Shown here one piece after another: positions 1 through 8,160 of a stretch of DNA of 64,000 nt; the first letter of the stretch is position 1, and the number at the start of each line of letters is the position of its first letter. Source of the DNA: an uncultured Muribaculaceae bacterium (GTDB taxonomy: Bacteria; Bacteroidota; Bacteroidia; Bacteroidales; Muribaculaceae). The notes under the pieces are model-generated. The model did not search any database and was not told where the DNA came from. It was given only the letters and a program-made list of their open reading frames with translations. A program made the position numbers and the translations under genes. Where the stretch lies: contig CAJUSZ010000005.1 in assembly GCA_910589425.1 (NCBI GenBank), positions 1 through 64,000 of the forward strand, read 5' to 3'.

Positions 1-25
1 TTTCTGACATTTTGCCACAAATTAT

Positions 26-56
26 TTTGTGGGTTCGGGAAAACTCCCTACCTTTG
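26..56 (+). promoter_or_regulatory. Bacteroidetes-type promoter upstream of porin gene
   Basis: TTTG at 26-29 and TACCTTTG at 49-56 are separated by 19 bases, an exact fit to the -33/-7 consensus of the Bacteroidetes primary sigma factor. Transcription would start near position 63, giving a leader of about 210 bases before the porin start at 274. Confidence 0.7.
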
Positions 57-111
57 CACCAGACCTAAACAATCTTTTTTACCTTAAGATTTTTTACCTG
101 TAGAAACTTAT

Positions 112-153
112 AAAGGGTGCGACCGTGAAGGTTATCACCCTTTGTCTTTTTTT
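112..153 (+). terminator. Terminator-like hairpin in the porin leader
   Basis: AAAGGGTG (112-119) pairs with CACCCTTT (136-143) and is followed by gtc and a run of seven T. It lies between the promoter at 26-56 and the start codon at 274, so it is either an attenuator of the porin gene or the end of a short leader RNA. A weaker palindrome (AATCTT 71-76 / AAGATT 86-91, then T residues) precedes it. Confidence 0.55.
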
Positions 154-273
154 ATACAAAGCCTGCACGTTTCATTTCCCGCTCAACTTTTATCCTTTTG
201 ATTTGTTAAAAAATCACAAAGACATCTCAGGGTTGTCCTATACCCTGACCATTAGATTATCATTCCACTTATT

Positions 274-1617
274 ATGAAGACCAATTCCTTACTGCGGATT
301 TGCACGTCGCTTGCCCTGGCTGTTCCAGCCGTAGCATCGGCTTCAGATTCAATTGCGTCTGCCGCTCTTAACCCCGAACAGATTCAGACTGACAAACTTA
401 TCAGATCAACAAAAATCATCAACATCGGGGGCGAAAGCAATCCGGAAATATCCCATGCAGATTCCGCCTACAGACTCATCGGGAGGTTTTATGCCGATCA
501 ATTCCGTAATTTTCAGGATCCAAGAGCCCCATATTTTATGTTCATGAGCAAGAATGCCGATCTGGCAATGGGTATCGGCGGTCTTGTTAGAATGCGGGGA
601 TGGTTTGACTGGAACGGCTCTATCCCGGCAAACGGCTTCTCTCCATACATGATACAGATACCCAAAGACCCCACCAATATGCGTAAGCTTGATGCCACGC
701 CGGCAGGAACCGGTCTTTTTCTAACGCTGCTCGCCCACAAACCCTGGCTTGGATATCTGACCGCTTATATCGAGGGAAACTTCGATGGATACAACCATGT
801 CGGATTCAAACTTAAAAAAGCATACGTTACAATCAACGACCTCACAGTAGGCTACGCGACATCAACTTTCTGCGATCCGGCGGCGCTCGCTCCGACCATC
901 GACGGAGCCGGAGCCAACGGCAAGATCGACCGCACAAATGTCCTCGTGCGCTATATGCATACATTCAAAGGACACTGGACTGTCGGCGGATCGTTTGAAT
1001 TTCCCAAAAGCAGCCTGGACGTAACAGACGGACAGACAAAAAAATGCACCGACTACGTTCCCGATATAGCCGGCATGGTCCAATATCAATGGGACGGAGG
1101 TTTGAGCCATATAAGAGCGAGCGGATTGCTGAGAGTGATGTCTTACAGGGATCTCATCCATAGCCGCAACCATACGGTAGTGGGCTGGGGCGCAATGCTT
1201 TCCGGGTCCTGGAAAATTTTCAGACCGTTGAGCATATACGCCTCTGCATCCGTAGGGCAGGGACAAGCGTCCTATCAGGGTGATCTATCGATCGGCAGCT
1301 ATGACCTCGTAGGAGATTTCAATACACCTGGAAAAATGTACGCACCTACTTCATTAGGCATAACTGCGGGCATAAAATACAACTTCATGCCAAATCTGTA
1401 TGCATGCGCGTCGTTCGGCAGAATGCGCTATTACCCTAAACAGCATCTCAACAATGACGAATACAAAACAGGACTATACGGAGCCATAAACCTTTTTTGG
1501 GACATATCCCCGAGACTTCAGGTAGGAGCTGAATACCTTACGGGCAGACGCGAAAATTTCAACGGCACCCATGCCAACTCCAACAGAATTGACGCTTTGT
1601 TCCAATTCAGCTTCTGA
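274..1617 (+). CDS. DcaP-like outer membrane porin
   Basis: This is a predicted outer membrane beta-barrel of 447 residues. Residues 1 to about 23 form a signal peptide ending in VASA. The mature part has alternating aromatic strands, for example the segments around FYADQF, GLVRMRGWFDW and YGAINLFWDI, and the protein ends in FQFSF, the terminal phenylalanine expected for BAM-dependent insertion. The overall pattern resembles the DcaP-like trimeric porins that Bacteroidetes use for small solute uptake; the substrate cannot be read from the sequence. It is a single transcription unit with its own promoter and a 210-base leader containing a terminator-like hairpin. Family assignment is from pattern recognition; a generic porin call is safer than the DcaP name. 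Confidence 0.75.
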   Translation: MKTNSLLRICTSLALAVPAVASASDSIASAALNPEQIQTDKLIRSTKIINIGGESNPEISHADSAYRLIGRFYADQFRNFQDPRAPYFMFMSKNADLAMGIGGLVRMRGWFDWNGSIPANGFSPYMIQIPKDPTNMRKLDATPAGTGLFLTLLAHKPWLGYLTAYIEGNFDGYNHVGFKLKKAYVTINDLTVGYATSTFCDPAALAPTIDGAGANGKIDRTNVLVRYMHTFKGHWTVGGSFEFPKSSLDVTDGQTKKCTDYVPDIAGMVQYQWDGGLSHIRASGLLRVMSYRDLIHSRNHTVVGWGAMLSGSWKIFRPLSIYASASVGQGQASYQGDLSIGSYDLVGDFNTPGKMYAPTSLGITAGIKYNFMPNLYACASFGRMRYYPKQHLNNDEYKTGLYGAINLFWDISPRLQVGAEYLTGRRENFNGTHANSNRIDALFQFSF

Positions 1618-1698
1618 GGCTTAATGAATAAGATTTAAAACCATTGTATTTATTTTAAAGATTTTTCAGACTAAAGACTTTGTTTCGCAAAAAATAGT

Positions 1699-1706
1699 TA
1701 ACTTTG
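1699..1706 (+). promoter_or_regulatory. -7 element upstream of serine palmitoyltransferase
   Basis: TAACTTTG fits the -7 consensus. The nearest upstream TTTG (1679-1682) is only 16 bases away, so the -33 element is uncertain. The predicted leader before the start at 1813 is about 100 bases. Confidence 0.45.
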
Positions 1707-1812
1707 TAGCCTTAATTAGACTGAACCCGGCTTCCTACACCTGACAGTTTTTCCGTCCGGAATGGCAAAAGCGGGGTTCACAATGGCTAAATGCCATTTT
1801 TAACACCCGATT

Positions 1813-3000
1813 ATGAAGCTTTTACAGAAAAAATTGTCGCGCTACGACGCTCCGCAGAAAGCTAAAGCTGCGGGCGTCTACCCATATTTCCGTGAAATCT
1901 CAAGCGAGCAAGACACCGAAGTGCTTATGCACGGCCGAAAAGTCCTGATGTTCGGATCAAACAGCTATCTTGGACTTACGAACCACCCTAAGGTAAAAGA
2001 AGCGGCAATAGCCGCCACAAAAAAATACGGCACCGGAATGGCAGGCTCTCCATTCCTGAACGGAACACTAGACATTCACAAACGGCTTGAAGAACGCATT
2101 GCCGACTTCATAGGCAAGGAAGACGTGATGCTTTATTCCACAGGCTTCGGTGTCAATCTGGGCGTAGTCTCCACCCTGACCGGACGCGAAGACTATATAA
2201 TAATCGACGAGCAGGATCACGCCTCTATAATTGAAGGACGTCGTCTTTCATTTTCCAACTACCTGAAATATAAGCACAACGACATGGCCTCACTTGAAGC
2301 GCAGCTTCGCAAATGCGATCCTGACAAGGTGAAGCTTATAGTTACTGACGGAGTGTTCTCGATGGAGGGGGATGTTGCCAATCTTCCTGAAATCGTACGG
2401 TTGTCGAAAGAATACAATGCCACTGTCATGGTCGATGAAGCCCACGGCATCGGAGTGTTCGGCAAAGGCGGGCGAGGCACATGCGACCACTTCGGCGTAA
2501 CAGACGATGTGGATCTCATAATGGGCACATTCTCAAAATCGTTCGCTTCTCTCGGCGGCTTCATCGCCACAGACAAGGAGATTACCAACTATCTCCGCCA
2601 CCATTCACGGTCATACATATTTACCGCCAGCATAACCCCCGGAGCCACAGCAGCAGCGGACGCAGCCCTCGACATCATGCTTTCCGAACCGGAAAGGCAG
2701 GAACATCTTTGGGAAATCACAAACTATGCGCTTGACAATTTCAAAGCCATGGGATGCGAGATAGGCCACACTTCAACCCCTATCATACCTCTTTTCATAA
2801 GAGATGATTTCAAGACATTCCAGGTTACACACGATCTGCTCGACGAAGGAGTATTTGTCAATCCGGTGGTTACTCCGGCCGTGGCTCCGCACGACACCCT
2901 GATCCGCTATTCTCTTATGGCCACCCACACAAAGGAGCAGGTTACCCACTCACTTGAGGCCATCGAGAAAGTATTCAGGCGTTACGGTATAATCAAGTAA
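1813..3000 (+). CDS. spt: Serine palmitoyltransferase
   Basis: This is a PLP-dependent alpha-oxoamine synthase that condenses serine with a long acyl-CoA (or acyl-ACP) to 3-ketosphinganine, the first step of sphingolipid synthesis in the cytoplasm. The 395 residues match the usual soluble bacterial length. Visible family motifs are GSNSYLGLTNHP near the start, GSPFLNGTLDIHKRLEE, VDEAHGIGVFG (PLP-binding Asp-Glu-Ala-His) and GTFSKSFASLGGF, whose lysine forms the Schiff base. Close relatives are KBL and BioF, but no bioF or kbl neighbours are present and the sequence is of the Bacteroides sphingolipid type. The acyltransferase remnant follows 26 bases downstream. The function call is family knowledge and is fairly secure. 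Confidence 0.88.
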   Translation: MKLLQKKLSRYDAPQKAKAAGVYPYFREISSEQDTEVLMHGRKVLMFGSNSYLGLTNHPKVKEAAIAATKKYGTGMAGSPFLNGTLDIHKRLEERIADFIGKEDVMLYSTGFGVNLGVVSTLTGREDYIIIDEQDHASIIEGRRLSFSNYLKYKHNDMASLEAQLRKCDPDKVKLIVTDGVFSMEGDVANLPEIVRLSKEYNATVMVDEAHGIGVFGKGGRGTCDHFGVTDDVDLIMGTFSKSFASLGGFIATDKEITNYLRHHSRSYIFTASITPGATAAADAALDIMLSEPERQEHLWEITNYALDNFKAMGCEIGHTSTPIIPLFIRDDFKTFQVTHDLLDEGVFVNPVVTPAVAPHDTLIRYSLMATHTKEQVTHSLEAIEKVFRRYGIIK

Positions 3001-3026
3001 AAATAACCACAGCATCCGACACATAC

Positions 3027-3405
3027 ATGTTAGCCCGCATAGGCGACTACATAGCCCGCAAGGTCAGAAGGATAAAATGGAAATTCAGGCCTGAAGCCTA
3101 CGCAGATTTTCTGCTCGGGAAAGGGATGAAGGTAGGAATGCATCGGCGAGGCTTTGGCTTATGCAAGATCGATAAAAGACAGGCTCGGACGGATGCCGGT
3201 TGCCAAAGATTTTTGGGAGGAATTTCCTTTGTTTGTAGACAGACATAACATCGACGAATACCCCGAAATCCCGGTGAAGGCTCAACTCGGCGACAGATTC
3301 GACAGCTGGCTTGCCAAACACAAGGCTCCGTTCGACGGACTTGAAGATTTTCTTGACGCCGCCTTCAACGGGAATCATGACCCACACGTCCGCATACACA
3401 AATAA
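3027..3405 (+). pseudogene. Hexapeptide acyltransferase remnant with internal deletion
   Basis: Two pieces of one gene appear in different frames. From ATG 3027, about 37 codons (MLARIGDYIARK to KGMKVG) resemble the amino end of surface-polysaccharide hexapeptide O-acyltransferases. After position 3136 the reading continues in the +1 frame (GEALAYARSIKDRLGR, then KDFWEEFPLFVD, RQLG-like VKAQLGDRFD and a final FLDAAF), which resembles the carboxyl tail of the same family. The central left-handed beta-helix of roughly 110 residues with the catalytic His is missing, and a TAG at 3133-3135 closes the second frame upstream. This points to an internal deletion plus frame change rather than a simple base error. 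Two short peptides could still be made, but neither would be catalytic. The family assignment rests on remembered tail patterns and is moderate. Confidence 0.6.
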
Positions 3406-3497
3406 TATTCCCCGGCGACAGACGTTATTAAAAACAAAACATATACGGGATAGATTCACAGCCAAAATGCCCGACTTAAATCTTTCAATCTGACACT

Positions 3498-4040
3498 ATG
3501 GTTTACAGATTCAAAATAATCAGCGAGGAGGCGGAAAATTTCTGCCGGGAGATTGAAATCAGTCCAGACATGGAATTTATCGCCTTGCGCGATGCCATAC
3601 TCGACAGCGTAGGCTATTCCAAAGATGAGATCAACACATTCTATATATGCGATGACGATTGGCGCCGCCACGACGAAGTGGCTATCGAAGACTTCGGCTC
3701 AAACAGCGACACGGATCTCTATCTCATGGATCAGACGGCCATCTATGAACTTGTCCAGGACGAAGGCCAACACATAGAATTCATATATGACGGACTTACT
3801 GAACGATCCTTTTTTCTGGAACTCAAGGAGATCATAACCGGAAGGACTCTCGATAAGCCTGTATGCACCGTAAAGACTGGCAAAGCTCCTGCCCAGCATG
3901 TAGACATAGATGAATTCGAAGAATCCATAAAAAAGAAAGCCGACGATCTCTCCCGCGAACTCGACATAGACTTTTACGGCGATACCGATTTTGACGAAGA
4001 GGAACTCGGAGACGGATTCGACGATCTTGAGATCTCCTGA
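3498..4040 (+). CDS. Plasmid pRiA4b ORF-3-like domain protein
   Basis: The 180-residue acidic protein starts MVYRFKIISEEAENF, typical of the pRiA4b ORF-3-like domain (PF07929), with a core where strands such as FCREIEISPDMEF and LRDAILDSVGY precede FYICDDDW. The carboxyl third is charged and may be disordered (ending DFDEEELGDGFDDLEIS). The family was named from plasmid and transposon passengers, but there is no transposase, resolvase or repeat nearby; in Bacteroidetes the gene is chromosomal and its role is unknown. It sits alone between the acyltransferase remnant and tpiA, which has its own promoter. Confidence 0.65.
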   Translation: MVYRFKIISEEAENFCREIEISPDMEFIALRDAILDSVGYSKDEINTFYICDDDWRRHDEVAIEDFGSNSDTDLYLMDQTAIYELVQDEGQHIEFIYDGLTERSFFLELKEIITGRTLDKPVCTVKTGKAPAQHVDIDEFEESIKKKADDLSRELDIDFYGDTDFDEEELGDGFDDLEIS

Positions 4041-4082
4041 TTTTGCCAGTCTGTCCCTTTCAGAAACAAGCGAGGACTTTTA

Positions 4083-4114
4083 TTTGGCTGTCTCGCAATA
4101 AAAGCCTATCTTTG
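4083..4114 (+). promoter_or_regulatory. Promoter of tpiA
   Basis: TTTG at 4083-4086 and TATCTTTG at 4107-4114 with 20 bases between them match the Bacteroidetes promoter consensus exactly. The start codon follows 27 bases after the -7 element. Confidence 0.75.
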
Positions 4115-4141
4115 TAACCGAACTCAAATCTTAAGATCGAA

Positions 4142-4897
4142 ATGAGAAAAAACATAGTAGCAGGCAACTGGAAAATGAACACCTTGCTTGAAGACGGTGT
4201 TGAACTTGCCTCCAACATCAACGATGCATTGAAATCACGCAAGTCCAATTGCGATGTAGTAATCTGCGTGCCCGCAACCCATCTTGTCCCTGTCAACGCT
4301 GTGATCGAAAACGGCATTCTCGGCCTCGGAGCCGAAAACTGTTCAGAGCATGAACAAGGAGCCTATACAGGCGAGATCAGCGCTGCAATGGTAGCTTCAA
4401 CAGGTGCGCGATATTGCATTCTCGGCCATAGCGAGCGCCGCCAGTACTTCGGGGAAAACAATGAGCAGCTGCTTGCAAAGACAAAACTTGCCCTTGCCAA
4501 CGGCCTGACCCCTATTTTCTGCGTGGGCGAGGTACTCGAACAGCGTGAGAACGGCACATACAATGATGTGGTGCGCTCTCAGATTGAAGCCCTCTTCTCG
4601 CTTGATGCTGAAGACTTCGCAAAAATAATAGTAGCCTACGAACCCGTATGGGCAATCGGCACAGGCAAAACTGCCACAGCCGATCAGGCTCAGGACATGC
4701 ATTCAAATATCCGCCGCGCTATCGCATCAAAATATGGCGAAGAAATTGCCGACAACACTTCGATACTTTATGGCGGAAGCTGCAAGCCCTCAAACGCACG
4801 CGAACTTTTCTCGAAGCCTGATGTGGACGGCGGCCTTATAGGCGGAGCCGCTCTCAAGGCTGATTCGTTCATGGGAATCATCGAGGCTTTCGACTGA
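4142..4897 (+). CDS. tpiA: Triosephosphate isomerase
   Basis: The enzyme interconverts dihydroxyacetone phosphate and glyceraldehyde 3-phosphate in glycolysis. All catalytic signatures are present in the 251-residue protein: Asn9 and Lys11 in AGNWKMN, His96 in LGHSERR, Glu167 in VAYEPVWAIGTG and the phosphate-binding YGGSCKPSNA and GGLIGGAAL segments. Its own strong promoter lies directly upstream, and a SPOR protein gene and folE follow in the same direction; a hairpin at 4923-4966 separates them. The order tpiA-SPOR-folE is familiar from Bacteroides genomes. Confidence 0.96.
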   Translation: MRKNIVAGNWKMNTLLEDGVELASNINDALKSRKSNCDVVICVPATHLVPVNAVIENGILGLGAENCSEHEQGAYTGEISAAMVASTGARYCILGHSERRQYFGENNEQLLAKTKLALANGLTPIFCVGEVLEQRENGTYNDVVRSQIEALFSLDAEDFAKIIVAYEPVWAIGTGKTATADQAQDMHSNIRRAIASKYGEEIADNTSILYGGSCKPSNARELFSKPDVDGGLIGGAALKADSFMGIIEAFD

Positions 4898-4922
4898 CCG
4901 CACACCCTAACCCAAACCTAAA

Positions 4923-4966
4923 AGCCGGACCGGAGACAATGGCCCCCGCCTGTCTCCTATCCGGCT
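4923..4966 (+). terminator. Hairpin downstream of tpiA
   Basis: AGCCGGA (4923-4929) pairs with TCCGGCT (4960-4966), and inside it GGAGACA (4932-4938) pairs with TGTCTCC (4951-4957). No T run follows, so it may be a weak terminator or a 3' end stabiliser allowing read-through into the SPOR gene. Confidence 0.45.
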
Positions 4967-5024
4967 GAAACACTCCCTCTCATCGTAAAGATCTCCTCCT
5001 CATACACACACGACAAGTCAAGAA

Positions 5025-5552
5025 ATGAATCTACGGATTGTCTACATAACCGTTCTGACGCTGCTGCTCCCGTTCATAGTCTCCGCTCAACAGACCGAAC
5101 AGGAGGCGACGACGGGAAACAACGAGAAAAATGTCATCGAAGAGATTCAGGAAGCTTCCGAAGGGAAAATAAACATCGTTATCCCCGACGATATTCTCCA
5201 ACTTATCCTGTCAACCCCTAAAATCGGACAGCAGCGTCCTGCTGGCCAACAATCACGCCACCACTCGGCCAAACGAACCGGATACAGGATTCAGGTTTTC
5301 AGCGACGGCCATAATCCCGCGTCGCTTCAGGCGCGTGCAAAAGCCCGGGCTAACGCTATCGCCGCAAGGCTACCCAAATACCGCGGACAAGTCTACACAT
5401 TCTCTCGCTCCCCCAACTGGTACACCACAGTAGGGAATTTTTCATCGCTCTCAGAAGCGAATGCGGCTCTCTCGGAACTAAGACGCACTTTCCCGGCGTT
5501 TTCCTCAGAAATGAGAGTCATCAAATCCTCAATTGTCATAGTCAATAAATAG
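5025..5552 (+). CDS. SPOR domain periplasmic protein
   Basis: The 175-residue protein has a signal peptide (residues 1 to about 22, ending SAQQ), a polar linker and a carboxyl SPOR domain from about residue 85 (GYRIQVFSDG, then a Tyr-Thr-Thr-Val-Gly-Asn-Phe strand). SPOR domains bind denuded septal peptidoglycan, so a role at the division site or in wall processing is likely. The gene lies between tpiA and folE; no catalytic domain is visible. Confidence 0.75.
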   Translation: MNLRIVYITVLTLLLPFIVSAQQTEQEATTGNNEKNVIEEIQEASEGKINIVIPDDILQLILSTPKIGQQRPAGQQSRHHSAKRTGYRIQVFSDGHNPASLQARAKARANAIAARLPKYRGQVYTFSRSPNWYTTVGNFSSLSEANAALSELRRTFPAFSSEMRVIKSSIVIVNK

Positions 5553-5619
5553 TCATCGGACTTTATGACAATCAGACAGTCTTACCGCTTCTTCACACCC
5601 AACATCAGAAACTACAACA

Positions 5620-6204
5620 GTGAGCAGAAAAGAACAGCACGATGACAAGCTTATCGAAGAGCTTGCATACCACTACAGGGAGATCATCCGTCTTGTAGGA
5701 GAAGATCCCGAACGAGAAGGTCTCGTAAAGACTCCTATACGTGCCGCAAAAGCAATAGTGGACATCACAGCCGGATATAGGAAGAATCCACTGGAAATAG
5801 CCCGAAAGGCAATTTTCGAACATGCCGGATCAAGAATCGTCATTGTCAAAGACATAGAATTCTATAGTGTTTGCGAACACCACATTCTTCCTTTCTTCGG
5901 CAAAGTGTCTGTCGGATATATTCCCAAAGGTAAAATGATAGGTCTTTCTAAATTAGCCAGAATTGTAGACTGTTATGCACGCAGACTTCAGGTTCAGGAA
6001 AGACTCACGGCTGAAGTATGCCGATTGCTTACCGAAGCGCTCCCCAACGATGGAGTGATAGTAAGTTGCACCGCAGAACACCTGTGCATGAAAATGAGGG
6101 GTGTGGAGAAACAGGATTCCTCCACCACCACATTTGACTATACCGGAAGATTCGAGTCAGAACCCGCACTGCGAGAGGAATTTATACGGCTACTTGAACA
6201 TTGA
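5620..6204 (+). CDS. folE: GTP cyclohydrolase I
   Basis: FolE converts GTP to 7,8-dihydroneopterin triphosphate for folate (and possibly queuosine) synthesis. The 194 residues carry the zinc ligands in SVCEHHILPFFGK (Cys and two His) and CTAEHLCMKMRGV (Cys), the substrate motif VGYIPKGKMIGLSKLAR and the RLQVQERLT helix. A GTG start at 5620 is used because it gives the family's normal amino end and no in-frame ATG lies suitably upstream. A strong hairpin at 6230-6278 ends the unit. Confidence 0.93.
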   Translation: MSRKEQHDDKLIEELAYHYREIIRLVGEDPEREGLVKTPIRAAKAIVDITAGYRKNPLEIARKAIFEHAGSRIVIVKDIEFYSVCEHHILPFFGKVSVGYIPKGKMIGLSKLARIVDCYARRLQVQERLTAEVCRLLTEALPNDGVIVSCTAEHLCMKMRGVEKQDSSTTTFDYTGRFESEPALREEFIRLLEH

Positions 6205-6229
6205 CCCGCTAACGACCTGACTGAAAATT

Positions 6230-6278
6230 CAGCAGACAATCCGGAATCTCCGCTGTGGAAATTCCGGATTGTCTGCTG
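6230..6278. terminator. Bidirectional terminator between folE and MBL hydrolase
   Basis: An 18-base perfect inverted repeat (6230-6247 with 6261-6278, CAGCAGACAATCCGGAAT and its complement) with a 13-base loop lies between convergent genes, so it can serve both strands. Confidence 0.75.
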
Positions 6279-6306
6279 ATATAAAATATCGGATACGGAT
6301 TTCCGT

Positions 6307-6954
6307 CTACTGCAAAAACGGATTTGACCGCAATTCCTTGCCAATTGTCGTAGGTTCACCATGCCCGGGATAGACAATTACCGACAAAGGAAGCGTCAGC
6401 AGTTTCTCCCGTATTGATCTGATCAATTGCTGATGGTTACCCCCCGGCAGATCCGTCCGCCCGACACTCCCTGCGAAAAGAGCATCGCCACTGAAAACGA
6501 TCCCCTCCGGCTCTGCATAAAGAGCTATGCTCCCCTGACTATGCCCCGGAACTTGCAGAACCTTTAATCTCCCGTTGCCGATCTGAATCTCATCGCCGTC
6601 TTTGAGAAATCGGCCTATATCCGTTACATGTACTTTCTCTCTTATACCAAACATCTCGGCTTGCTCACGGATTCTCTGCAACAATGGCTCATCGGCCTTG
6701 TTCGCGCTCACCGGAACTCCATATTCATTCTCCACGAACCGGTTTCCTACAGCATGGTCGATGTGCAGATGCGTGTTTATCAAATGCCTCACCTTGAGAT
6801 TTTCCCTTCTGATGAAATTCTTCATGGCGTTCTCCTCTTCTATACCCATCATGCCGGGATCGATGATGGCACATTCACGCGTATCCTCGTCATAAACAAC
6901 GTAGGTGTTTATCCCGAACAGGGAGAACTCGAATTTTGCTGTATGCAGGCTCAT
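6307..6954 (-). CDS. MBL-fold metallohydrolase (glyoxalase II-like)
   Basis: This cytoplasmic 215-residue hydrolase has the metallo-beta-lactamase metal motif THLHIDHAVG (HxHxDH), the third histidine in VPGHSQGS, the bridging aspartate in FSGDALFAGSVGR and the last histidine in YPGHGEPTT. The GRTDLPGG segment places it with the YcbL/glyoxalase II-like group, which hydrolyse thioesters such as S-lactoylglutathione; the substrate in a glutathione-poor anaerobe is open. Its start overlaps the end of rsmG by four bases, so the two are co-transcribed and probably translationally coupled. Confidence 0.82.
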   Translation of the reverse strand: MSLHTAKFEFSLFGINTYVVYDEDTRECAIIDPGMMGIEEENAMKNFIRRENLKVRHLINTHLHIDHAVGNRFVENEYGVPVSANKADEPLLQRIREQAEMFGIREKVHVTDIGRFLKDGDEIQIGNGRLKVLQVPGHSQGSIALYAEPEGIVFSGDALFAGSVGRTDLPGGNHQQLIRSIREKLLTLPLSVIVYPGHGEPTTIGKELRSNPFLQ

Positions 6955-7574
6955 ATTGACGTATATATTAGTTTCTTTGTCTGAAAAAACGGTTCTTCAA
7001 AATAATTGTTCAGGCTCACACTCTCGGAATTGGACGCTACGGGATTCAACTCGGCGCTGAGGTCTCCTCCCTTAAGTGTGATCAGACCATTGGGAATCCC
7101 ATTCTTCTGCACGCTGGAAATATTCTTTCTCACAAGTTTCACCAGATCATTCTGAGGCATCACGGCCCGGCTCACCACAAAGTCGAATTTTTCATGACAC
7201 TCGCCGATATCTCCATGTTGGAACGAAACATTGTCCAGTCCTATTTCGGATGCCACCGCCTGAGCCACTTTGATCTTTTTCCCAATCCGATCAATGAGAT
7301 GGAACCTCACGGAAGGAAAGATCACCGCAAGAGGTATTCCAGGCAAACCGCCTCCTGTGCCAAGGTCAAGCACACGGGTGCCGTCTACAAAATCGATAAA
7401 CTTGGCAATCGACAATGAGTGTAACAAATGGTTGATTTCCAAATTATCAATATCCTTTCTCGAAATCACATTTATTTTAGAGTTCCATTCCGGATAAATT
7501 CTCATGAGCGTCCCGAACTGTAGTGCCTGACGTTCAGACAGACGCGGGAAATATTTTTTTATGGTCGAAATCAT
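6951..7574 (-). CDS. rsmG: 16S rRNA (guanine527-N7)-methyltransferase
   Basis: RsmG adds a 7-methyl group to G527 of 16S rRNA using S-adenosylmethionine. The SAM site appears as VLDLGTGGGLPGIPLA, followed by FHLIDRIGKK (ribose-binding acid) and FDFVVSRAV. The 207-residue length is normal. It is the first gene of a two-gene minus-strand unit with the MBL hydrolase, whose ATG overlaps its stop codon. Confidence 0.9.
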   Translation of the reverse strand: MISTIKKYFPRLSERQALQFGTLMRIYPEWNSKINVISRKDIDNLEINHLLHSLSIAKFIDFVDGTRVLDLGTGGGLPGIPLAVIFPSVRFHLIDRIGKKIKVAQAVASEIGLDNVSFQHGDIGECHEKFDFVVSRAVMPQNDLVKLVRKNISSVQKNGIPNGLITLKGGDLSAELNPVASNSESVSLNNYFEEPFFQTKKLIYTSI

Positions 7575-7616
7575 AACGCGAATTTAACAAATATTTCAAT
7601 CTCCGGCAAAATAAAT

Positions 7617-7647
7617 TTTGCCGTCTGTTCAGAATTCGCTATCTTTG
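7617..7647 (+). promoter_or_regulatory. Promoter of DUF3127 gene
   Basis: TTTG (7617-7620) and TATCTTTG (7640-7647) with 19 bases between them fit the Bacteroidetes consensus. The start codon is at 7682. Confidence 0.75.
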
Positions 7648-7681
7648 CAATTAATACTGAATTAACCGTACAACCACAAAC

Positions 7682-8086
7682 ATGGAAATAGAAGGTAAAA
7701 TCATACGCGATCTTCCCCTTCAGGAAGGCACTTCTAAAGCAGGTAATCTTTGGAGAAAGAAAGAGTGGGTCATGGAAACCCCGGGAACTTATCCAAGACA
7801 GGTCTGCTTCAATTTTTTCGGAGACAAAATCGACCAGAATCCTCTCGAGATTGGTAAATCATACGCCATCTCAGTCGACATTGAAAGCCGCGAATGGAAT
7901 GGCCGGTGGTATACCGACGTAAGGGCCTATGCATCCCGTCCGCTCGACCAGAACACCGGGATGGGAGCGATGCCGCAGGATTACGGCAATCCCCCATTCG
8001 GAGGAAACGAGCCTCAGGCAAACTTCGGAACACAGCAGACAGGATTCGCATCATCGGCAGACCAGACGGACGACCTGCCTTTCTGA
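7682..8086 (+). CDS. DUF3127 protein with SSB-like C-terminal tip
   Basis: The 134-residue protein begins MEIEGKIIRDLPLQEGTSKAG and has a compact beta-rich domain to about residue 88 (KKEWVMETPGTYPRQVCFNFFGDK, typical of DUF3127). After that comes a Gly/Gln/Asn-rich linker and an acidic end, QTDDLPF. This layout (OB-like domain, flexible linker, Asp-Asp-hydrophobic-Pro-Phe tip) is that of single-stranded DNA-binding proteins, whose tip recruits replication and repair enzymes. A DNA-binding role is an inference; the family has no established function known to me. It has its own promoter and a strong terminator, so it is monocistronic. Confidence 0.75.
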   Translation: MEIEGKIIRDLPLQEGTSKAGNLWRKKEWVMETPGTYPRQVCFNFFGDKIDQNPLEIGKSYAISVDIESREWNGRWYTDVRAYASRPLDQNTGMGAMPQDYGNPPFGGNEPQANFGTQQTGFASSADQTDDLPF

Positions 8087-8099
8087 CAATACAATAATG

Positions 8100-8130
8100 T
8101 TTTGGGTGCGCCTTAAAGGCGCACCCAAAA
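8100..8130 (+). terminator. Terminator after DUF3127 gene
   Basis: TTTTGGGTGCGCC (8100-8112) and GGCGCACCCAAAA (8118-8130) form a perfect 13-base-pair stem with a five-base loop. Confidence 0.8.
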
Positions 8131-8160
8131 TCTTTCAGGACATATCCATTTTTATCATAT

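Noticed and set aside
3154..3405. Independent small protein starting at TTG 3154
   Set aside because: Its similarity to the tail of hexapeptide acyltransferases and the matching head piece just upstream make a deletion remnant more likely.
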